Assembly: GCA_029339505.1 (NCBI GenBank)
Contig: JAQISU010000248.1
Span: 812,001-876,000, forward strand
DNA: 64,000 nucleotides
Direction: 5' to 3'
Source: Unio delphinus
Lineage: Eukaryota; Mollusca; Bivalvia; Unionida; Unionidae
The position numbers and the translations under genes are program-made. This document shows positions 54,912 through 64,000 of the stretch, in pieces (the first letter of the stretch is position 1; every line of letters begins with the position of its first letter). The notes below the pieces were generated by a model. It was not told the DNA's origin. It saw only the letters and a list, made by a program, of their open reading frames with translations, and did not search any database.

Positions 54912-57593
54912 AATATATATTTGGATAATATTTATACTTCTAGTGATTGTGGGTTCTTTGAGTCTAGAACCACCTTCACATAATACCAAACTGCTGAAAA
55001 ATGCCTAAAACGATCATTCTCGTCTTAGCACAAGAACTGCTACCTAAACAGGTGCATCGTTGTTATATTGGGTTTTTAAGAACAAATCGATATATGGATC
55101 ATCCAAAGGGCATGACGACTAAGCCATGTACATGTTGTCGAGTGGACAAATTTGATGTAAATTATATTGATGCAAAAAAATATCGTTTCTGAACGAATAT
55201 TTTCCAAACAATTATATTACAGTATCGCGGTATTTAGAAAGGCGATGAGTCTATTCAAAAATTGGGCTATTCGAATATGGACCATCCACCCAAAAACCTT
55301 GTTGCAAATTTACCTACTTATATCAGAAAAGAATTAACGTGATTGATCTCATTTTTAATTAGAGAAAAAAAATAATTTGGATGGCCGTTTAGTTGTTCCA
55401 CATGATCGTGTCAGGCGACTTACCCACACATACATGTAAGTAGATTATAAAAGCGTAAAAAAGAAGCAGACTCATTACCGTTGAAATATGCAGCAAGTAT
55501 CGCAAAGGTATGCATGCACACATACCGTTAAATGGTTATGAATATTACAATCAACCTAGGTACATAATTTCTTGAATTTATTGCTGTGTGCTAAGAAAAC
55601 ATCAGGTATTGGTTCGTGATGATAAGTTAATCTCCATTGTTACCCAGCTATTGTGCACATATTTAGTTGCACTTTGGCGTAGCTGGTACTCGAACATCGA
55701 TATGCACAATTATGGTTAAGGATACCTCATAGTACATCATAACACTACTAAGTAACACAAATCCCATTGGGTAATTTACACACATGATTGGGTTACAATA
55801 TTATGATACCATTCAGCGAGGAAGTGTCTGCGTTATGTATTCAATGATTTCGAAACATCGCATTTAGGAATCTGACACACGTTTGTTTGACATGTATGTT
55901 CGACGGATGAGTTGATAGGTCTGCAACGTCATGCTACGGTCCATTATGGTCTGTAAAGGAATTTACTGTTTTATATGGGATCGAGTGACCTCGACAGCCA
56001 ACACCTTTTAATTTGTCTTTAGAACGATGATTTGTAATTGTATGGATACAATGAGCAATTAATGTCCGTCTACGAAATCCAAGCACCCGAATGACCTTAC
56101 TTTCATTCTGAATTGTAAACACAATTGTAATTTTAGTTTGTGCACTATATGGTTGTATTTTGGTTCTTGGATTTAAAAAGAAATAGTGCATTCCGTAAAT
56201 TAACGTTCAGATTCAGCTACGACTGCACTTAGCTGGTAAATATTATGGATGTAACAATTTATTGTCCATTGTATTATCGATCAACTTGGACTAAATATCC
56301 CATGTCGCTATGGCTGTTGTACTGGGTTTCGTATGTAATACCCATTTATAATATATGTTTGCGTACAGATACATAATTTACCGGTTTAAGACAGAGGAGT
56401 CATAGTAGTCAATAAAAGGTTTGTTGGTGAGGGCATATCAATGAATGCCACTGAACTTTAGTCGTTAAGTGAATGCTTTACAAAACAAACAATTGAGTTA
56501 GCGTTTTCAATTTGATGTTATAACTTTGATAACTATGCATCCCAAGACATTTCCAATGACGTAACATTCTAATCAGGATACAGTCTGTACACCCACTTAA
56601 CATGCATGTTTATTGACGTTGACTTTGTTTCATTTACTAAAACACATCTCTCACGTATATGGGTGTAGTGGACAACTACTTATTTCATCTGATATTTGAT
56701 TGTCGTCGTCATCCTCATTAGTTATTTTATCCTTTCGTTAGCATCCTCATTTTCATGATGCACCATATCATGTAAGATCACTTCACATTTTCTTTGATAA
56801 TATTGGCTGATTTCGCATCATTGCTTATTATAAGATAATTCCTAAGTTGATTGATTTGTAAATATGTTCCATATATTGTGTTTAAAAATTCATATATATT
56901 TTGTGCCCATTTGATAACACTGTATCATTCCTGTAACGTTCGACACAATCTACTGATCATTTAAAACAGTTTCAGGACTAGATAAATCCACAAACGCTTC
57001 CAAAATGATACGCATATATCTATTTAATACAAATATTTACTAACTCAGTTGTCATATACGTTTCGTTACAAGTATCAAATATTCTACGCAACATGACTAA
57101 TCTCAGCCAGAGAAAATATCAAATTTGTGTTGAGGCGATCAAACATCCTTCTTCTATAGCAGTATATAAATGTACGGTATTGCTTCATTCAATAATATAG
57201 GTCTGACTTCAAGCTTTACACTGAAAATCTTTATCATAATTAACAATATTGTCTACATACCAGAAGTATCAGTGAAAGGCAGTTTAGACCGTCACCAGCT
57301 TATATACTTACTTTGTCCTCCACTAGGGTTGCATTATTGGCAACAATTACAGATTTCAACCCTCGTTGTAATTTGCATAACTGTGTGATTCGTTGTAATT
57401 GAAACCAAAGACATGGCGGAATGAAGGCGTTGACATATATAAGTGGGCGTATTATAATAGTCCCATTCTCATATTATTCAGAAGAATATATAGTGCTCAT
57501 TACAACACCTAATATACCCTTGAGTCGATTAGATGATCTTTTATTGGTTTTGATATAGTTAATCACATTTGCATCTCGATTTTGTTTTTGTAG

Positions 57594-57937
57594 AACGACG
57601 TCATTCACTAGAGGAATGTAATACCGAATTATATATTACGCCTATCAAAGGAGAGAGACCTCTGCCAATACCTACAATTGAGGAAGGAGGAATGATCTAT
57701 TCTTATGCCACGGAAAATGTGCAGTCTAACTCCGGCATACAGTTATTACACGAGACTGAAAATGTTGGTATGAACGATTATGAGATTGTTCATGTATCAA
57801 GCCATGAAGATCGACCACAATTGTCGCATGACGAAAACATAATTCATGAGACCTCTGAAAATATTAACGAACCGTGTCATGACACATCTGGATATTTGAC
57901 AGTACTGGGCGCGATGGAGACTACCCTTTCAAAATAG
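57594..57937 (+). CDS. Receptor cytoplasmic-tail exon with ITIM-like motifs
   Basis: The acceptor is TTTTTGTAG, entry is phase 1 and the frame is open to a TAG at 57935-57937 (about 114 codons). The sequence is acidic and Ser-rich, with tyrosines in SGYLTV (fits the ITIM consensus [SIVL]xYxx[IVL]), NDYEIV (YxxV), and also ELYITPI and MIYSYA. Such motifs recruit SH2-domain phosphatases in inhibitory immune receptors. The phase matches the gene B transmembrane exon at 52331-52444, 5.1 kb upstream, so it could be an alternative last exon of gene B or the tail of a lost paralogue. Confidence 0.65.
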
Positions 57938-59055
57938 AAACGTTTTACAGCCACAATTCCTTAAAAGATACCTTTGAAGTATTAAACGTTCCTTATGTGG
58001 ACAACTTTATTCTTCATAAATTTGTTTGCAAAACTCTTGTTTTGTACCTATTAAGAGTACTGATGATGTAACATAATTCAACACCTAAAGATATATGTGT
58101 GTGTGTGTGTGTGTTTGCCAAGAAAAACAATTCCCACCCACGCCAAAATACAAGCCAAAGGCAAATCATGACTAGCCTAAATAAAAGTTAAAAAGACGAT
58201 GGTTTTAAATATGATAGCACGTCGTCCAAATCATAAATCAATATGAGTTAAATACAGCTTTAGAATTTCAAGGAGCTGTATGCGTACATAACATGCTTTA
58301 TAAGACTAAATTACACAATTTATTTGTCATTTAATACCTCAAAGCGATGTTCTTTTCATCGTGGTATGTCATTGTATAGGCGATACGTAAATAGAAACCG
58401 AATGTGCACGATTCGAATCATCTTTCTTTATTTTATACAGGGGCGGGTAACATCATATACTTACACGATAACCAATTAAAGGTGATCCTGCGAAAATGTA
58501 CGCCTAAACATTGGGTCTGACACTTGCATATTTCTAACTGTGAAAGTGAAATAAAGTTACTAAATATGTTAACTGTGCCAGTGGGGAGTTAGTTCAAACA
58601 TCTCTCTCGCAGAGTGAGGTGCGACACTGTTGATCTGCAGTTAAAAATAGTAAGCATTTAATGAAAATTCAACGGATATGAAGCAAAAGTTATCAGATGC
58701 TGTTGTGCAATGCATTCCGAATCAGTTATTATATTTGAAATCAGCTATTATAAATCTATTCGTGCCTTTATTTGCACTTTTCATTTGATGTCGTAGTATT
58801 TTACGATATATAAGAAAGCAATTGCACAGACTGTGTTGCTTTTCAGACATCCATCTTCATGTATTATATAGCTTTATAACAAATTTGAACTTTAGTCTTT
58901 TGTAGCTCATAGTTGTACGACATTATCTAAATGTTTTGCAAAAACATCTCGTTATCTGTTTGAAATGGTTGTTCCTTTAAAATACGTTATGTAGTTTCAA
59001 TGTTTTAGACTAGCTGAGAAATATATTGCCAACCTTTGTAGTTAAGATCAAGAAG

Positions 59056-59170
59056 TACACCGTTTCAGTGAGCTGGGCCTGTCGGTGAAATGTAGAATCT
59101 CTTGACGTGATGGCTTAGAAACACCTACGTACTATGGTAACTGGTCCTATGAAATAGGTTTGGACTGAAC
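59056..59170 (+). pseudogene. Broken Ig-like exon paralogous to 51321-51420
   Basis: The acceptor context (ACACCGTTTCAG) and the coding start (ELGLSVKC) match the region at 51321, but an in-frame TGA follows after about 11 codons. It shows that another receptor copy once existed downstream of the ITIM-like exon. Confidence 0.6.
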
Positions 59171-60959
59171 CATCTTGCATGATTGTCAAAAATTCTCGTA
59201 GCGATAAGACTAAAAAATGCATAAAAACTACGTTTAAATTCCTAATAACATACTGTTAACTGAGAGCTATGCATTAAATTTTGAAAAATGAGTTGCTTTA
59301 AAGTATAATTTTTTTCTATGTGTAAAATGTATTCATTCATTTATGTGTTTTTCTTGCTTTCATTAAAACTACGAGATTACTGTTTTATATGTTTTACTTT
59401 CAAATCCAGCTGAAAATTAATGGTACTAATGTTATGTTCGAGTTTTGAATTGTAAAGATGAAGATGACAATTATTGTTTTGCACTTAAGAGGAATGCGTT
59501 TACAACAATATATTAAAAAACAATTTCAATGTTTTCTTAACAATGCGAAACAATGACCAGGCCTCGCTTGTTCATTTCCTGTTGTGCGTGTCAAGTTGAC
59601 TTACTCCCGTAATAACAAGGTCTGTACACAATCAAGGATCTACAACATGGCTGTACAAGTTTTTTATGCAAGTTTAGGACTCAACTATAATCTTATGGTA
59701 GCAAATAGAAAAGATTACAATTATCATCTGGGTCGTATTGTTTCTCTTGATACATCTCAAACACAGGTCGAAATTGTAGACAAAGAAAACGCAAGACGAA
59801 ACAGCCACAACAAACTAAACACCTTTCTTATGAGTCCATTGTTATTAAGACGTTAAAAAAGGTCAATACAGATAACGAATTAGTAACATATTTTGACACA
59901 GGGAAGCAAAACTACATATGAAAGTGAAACATTTGCCACTAACGAAACCATAAACATAATATAATTAAATAAATCAGATTTATATCAGGTTTAAAAAAGG
60001 TGAGAACAGGATATGGGAACGATATATGTCATATGGTAATTTATGGAGTAAAAGAGAGTATAACGTTATTTTACTGTCTGCGATCAATGAAAAAAAATGT
60101 GTGCAACTCGAATAATCGTAATATCATCGGACGAACTGGGTCAACGGAAGATAAATAGGTTCGAGTGACTCTCACTTACCTCTCTTTACTCAATTCTATC
60201 CTTTACAAGAATGTGTTTAATATATGGCTGTGTAATATGTAGTTATAAGTGTTGTTCAGCAGATATCGCTGCCGTTCAGTAAGCAGGGTGATGTGATGAT
60301 GCTTGCGTGTTTTTTTATGGCAGTCCATTTATTGTGTAGCTGATCAGTCAATCTGCATGTCAGTCAGTTAGTGTTCATGTCAGAATATGTGTTTGTCAGT
60401 ATGTATGGATGGGTTTTGATCAGTTGATATTTGTACGGGTTAGTCAGACGGCATGGTAGTCAGATGCTGCAAGCGTTGATTAGTCCTCCAATGTCACATC
60501 AATGGATTAATGTTAAATTGTCTCTGGCTCCACACAGTCCCACATGCTTACATATCATCTCATACAGATAAACATATGTAATATTTTAATGGATTCTACA
60601 TTAATTCATATGGACCTTAGTGCAACACTTTCTTTTCATAGACAATATTAAGATTGCACGTCCCATTCACAAATTATTGCTCCAAACAGTTAAAGTGTTC
60701 ACTTGCGCTATAGAGTCATATTTGATCACATAATAATCCCCGATAATTCAGTTGATTATCTGGGTCACATTCCGCTAATTTAAAATTATATGATGTCTTG
60801 TATTTATGATGATTTTTATAAACGTGATACACGTGAGTGGATATTTCAATTTTGTGTCTAGTTCAGGCAGATAGATATGTCAAATTGGTGTTGTAACAAA
60901 TGTATAAAAACTATCAACGTCCTCTTCCTGACAGAACATGGATGAAAAAACCCACCGGT

Positions 60960-63195
60960 TACTCCATCAAGGCGTTCCCCCCTACACTCTCGAGGAGGTG
61001 TCATTGTTGTCATAAAAACGAAGTCCATGATAAAATGTCTTAAACACAAAACAACCTTACATTTCTGCTCCACATCGTTTGAACTAGTCCAAACAACATA
61101 CACATGGAAACAGAGGCCAGACCATGTTTTGTGCCTCTACCGCCCACCTCCAAGTGGAAACAAATCCAATCGGAATGAATCTTTCTTTTTGGACTAGTTT
61201 CCAAATCTCCTGGAGTGGCAGCCTGATTATTCTTGGAGATGTCAACTTTCACTTTGACTGTACTGGAAACGCATACATATCAAAGCTCTAGTTTCCATTC
61301 ATGTTTTCAATCTTAAACAGTCAGTTAACCAACCTACCCATAAATATGATCACATTGTAGATTGGGCTCTTTATAGACCTGATGATAATATACTACAGTC
61401 CACCCTTGTATCCCACTAATTTGCATCAACTCACCTCTACATTATATGCCATCTGGACGTATCAGTCCCTGACCCTCCACCTTTTTTGATACTAAGAGAA
61501 ACATTCGTATGATATATAGAACCAAACTAATGCATGACATCCAAGCAAATCTATCATGTTGCTTACCTCTTTCAGCAGAACAACTCGATATCTGCCTGTG
61601 TGCATTGCTTGTAACACATGCTCAAGCCACCAAGTGCAAAGTATCAATTAAAAAGTATTATCCGTGGTATAGCAGTGTTAGAGACCAGCTTCCAGCAAAC
61701 CCACTATTCATAAACAAATCTATGAAGCCGCTAATAAGAATTTGGAAAGACCAGGAAAAGTTGTGATGCACATTACTGCGTAATCGTTTAGCCAAATCAT
61801 CCCACTGCATTACTAAGATCACGGCAAAGGCTGTTATAACCCAACATTTAACTCAACTGATTGCATACAGTCCATTTAGGAATGTACAGTCTGCATAGCA
61901 CCCTTGTCACAGTACTGAAACTACCCTTCTGAAAGTAGTTAATGACATTTTAACTGCATTGGATAACGGACAGATTACAGGCTTCACTCTCCTTGATTAG
62001 TCTGACGGATCTGGCACAACAGACCATGCCATATCACTTCTATGTCTTTAGTATATATTTGGCACTCTGAAAACCGTCTTACTGTGGTCCAAGTTTTACT
62101 TAGTCAACATGAAAAAAGTGTATCAACAAAATGATCTCACTCCAGCACAGTTGATCTTTGTTGTGCTGCTCCACAGAAAGTCTGTTATTGGACCTGTTCC
62201 TTTCATTATATGTACTCAGCCGCTCCTAAGTGTCATATAGTATCATTCAGCGTCTCACCAATGGTATGATGCTGACACTACAATATACAGATCATGCCAC
62301 TCAACTGACGTCAATGGGACCATCCGCGGCTTAGAGATGTGCATTTCTAATTTGAAATCATGGATGACATGTAATGATCTTCATATGAATGCTGATAAAA
62401 CTGACGCCATTCTGATCACAACAAAATGACTTTCTGATTTTCATCCTTTACCTCAAACATTAAATGTCAACAACACCAACATTAAATGTTAATCTGGACT
62501 GTACTATTACCTCGCACGTCATGAACATATGCTAGGCTACATTCTCAAATATCTTTCAGTTAATGCCACTAAAACACTTGTTTGTTAATTAGCAACTGTA
62601 AGTCTTTTTCGTCTCAATATCTACTCCATAAACTACAAAATGTTTTGTTCGGATCATCCATAGCATACTTACCCACTGCTCTGTGCCCTACACTGGCTAT
62701 CCATTTGATCCAGAATCAAACACAAAAGGTGTTCTCCTTGCTACGATTCACTGATGGGCTCCAACATACCTATCTGGCCTCACCCATGTATACACAGCAG
62801 AAAGATACGTACGCTCCACTTCTGACAATTGTATGTATACTCATTATTGCCACTATGAAATCGAAGTCATATGGACAACGTTCGTTTGCATAGTAGCGCC
62901 CAGCAACATGAAAGAAATGGCTCATTTACATTAGAAAAAAACACTCATTGATCACTTTCAAGAATGCTCTTAGAACTCACCTGTTTCGACTGCAAGAAAA
63001 AAAATTGAAGACCTACAAAAGTTTCCTACCTTAAATATTGTCAGCATTTCTTTAAAGATGTGTTGTCTTATTGAATGGTGTTTGTATTATTTTGTTTTGT
63101 TTGATGTAGTAATATCATTATTGATGTAAAACGCGTATAGCTTCTATTACAGATTATACCCTATGCAGAGTCCTCATTATTATTATTATTATCAG
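60960..63195 (+). mobile_element. Decayed LINE in block B
   Basis: This is the duplicate of the LINE at 42930-45161, with the same remnants (VLCLYRPPPSG-like segment near 61130, reverse-transcriptase pieces at 61880-62240, C-terminal part at 62640-62960) and an (ATT)n tail at about 63176-63192. Inactivating stops are mostly shared, so it decayed before the segmental duplication. Confidence 0.75.
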
Positions 63196-64000
63196 TGGTT
63201 TTCGATGTCATTTGGTCAGTAGAGGGTGGTACTCATCCGTCATATGGCATTTTGATAAATCGGTGTCAGTAGTTATTTGTGTTAAGCAGTAAATGTATTT
63301 TAACTTAACGTTTTCCTTTCTCTCATGACCAGACCATTATCTTACAGAACGAACTATGTTTTAGTTTTATCATTACATTCTCTTTTGTACACAGATCGGT
63401 CTCCAATGTGAACCTATGGGCAAATCTTAAATTTTCATTAGGCCAATATAGTTCTATTTAATTCAACGTCTCTCATAAAGTTAAATCTATGTGCTAGTTT
63501 TACTGGGCTTAAATTAGGTAGGACGTAATGTTAAATTCCCATTGATCTTATACTGTCAGAGATCGTCTTTCGCAAGTTGCATTTTGAGGTACTGTATGCT
63601 ATGGACGGCAGCCAGTTCCAACATACTCAATTCCCATCTGACCACATACAGACTCATTTGACATATATATTGGTCACTTGACTATTGTTGAGTCACTATG
63701 CCGCACTGTACTAATCATGTCATGTCTTGTATTTGCTGTGATTTTTCACAATGTGATACACATTAGTAAAAACAAATCTTTTGTGACAGGATAACTCTTA
63801 CACACGCTTTGCGCTGGCATATTTCAATTTCGTAAAATGGTGAAGAGTACATGGCTCTGAAATTGTCAAATTGTCAATCGATGCTTTATGTAGAAGGCAT
63901 TGTGTCTGACAACCATGATGTAATAGAGCAGAAGGTCTATTTAATTCACAAACTACTAGCATTGGGTTCTGTGAAACAAAAAGTAACGAACATAAAAGCC

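Larger units (their letters stand above)
54912..64000 (+). repeat. Segmental duplication, block B
   Basis: Collinear with block A (37350-45405) and running to the end of the window. Relative to A it has an extra 1.6 kb at about 56476-58090 that includes a receptor tail exon. It lacks about 1.6 kb before 60550 and has additional sequence at about 63195-63395 and 63590-63950. Confidence 0.85.

Noticed and set aside
60858..61252. Minus-strand frames over the block B LINE
   Set aside because: They are antisense shadows of the decayed LINE endonuclease region.

Overview
The window looks like nuclear DNA of an invertebrate animal, probably a mollusc. The base composition is AT-rich and genes are sparse. 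There are long (TA)n, (GA)n, (CA)n and (ATT)n microsatellites, a tRNA-derived SINE, decayed LINEs and split Ig-type receptor exons. The species cannot be named from the sequence.

The main object is a Maverick/Polinton, a virus-like self-synthesising DNA transposon, at about 6020-21397. It has inverted terminal repeats of about 280 bp and a probable 6-bp target duplication (TATTGT). From left to right its minus strand carries a candidate virion surface protein, a membrane protein, a fibre-like repeat protein, an adenain-type protease, two small basic virion proteins on either side of a double-jelly-roll major capsid protein, a coiled-coil protein, a hypothetical protein, an HNH homing endonuclease and a Cys-rich protein. 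The plus strand then encodes a polymerase fused to an SF1 helicase and an HNH nuclease. On the right are the integrase, a parvovirus-type phospholipase A2, a 50-residue zinc ribbon and the packaging ATPase. Together these cover integration, replication, packaging, virion assembly and maturation, and possibly membrane breach. The copy is damaged: the capsid gene has one in-frame stop, the polymerase-helicase gene has several breaks, the integrase has a frameshift and a nonsense codon, and the ATPase and phospholipase lack clean starts. Most minor virion genes are open. Short tandem duplications recur inside genes and at gene junctions.

A second, much older Polinton fragment of another subfamily lies at 27903-32228. 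It keeps the protease tail, fibre gene, membrane gene and surface-protein gene, in reverse orientation. It is cut by about 1.1 kb of foreign DNA and is followed directly by a LINE 3' end with an (ATT)n tail.

From 35 kb to the end, the host DNA is a tandem segmental duplication (block A about 37.35-45.4 kb, block B about 54.9-64 kb). It is associated with Ig-domain receptor exons: signal peptide, Ig-like exons, Ser/Thr stalk, transmembrane exon and two different cytoplasmic-tail exons, one with ITIM-like tyrosine motifs. Every predicted junction is phase 1. Each block also carries a decayed LINE. The stretches 615-6013, 22-27.7 kb and 45.4-47.7 kb show no gene that I can support.
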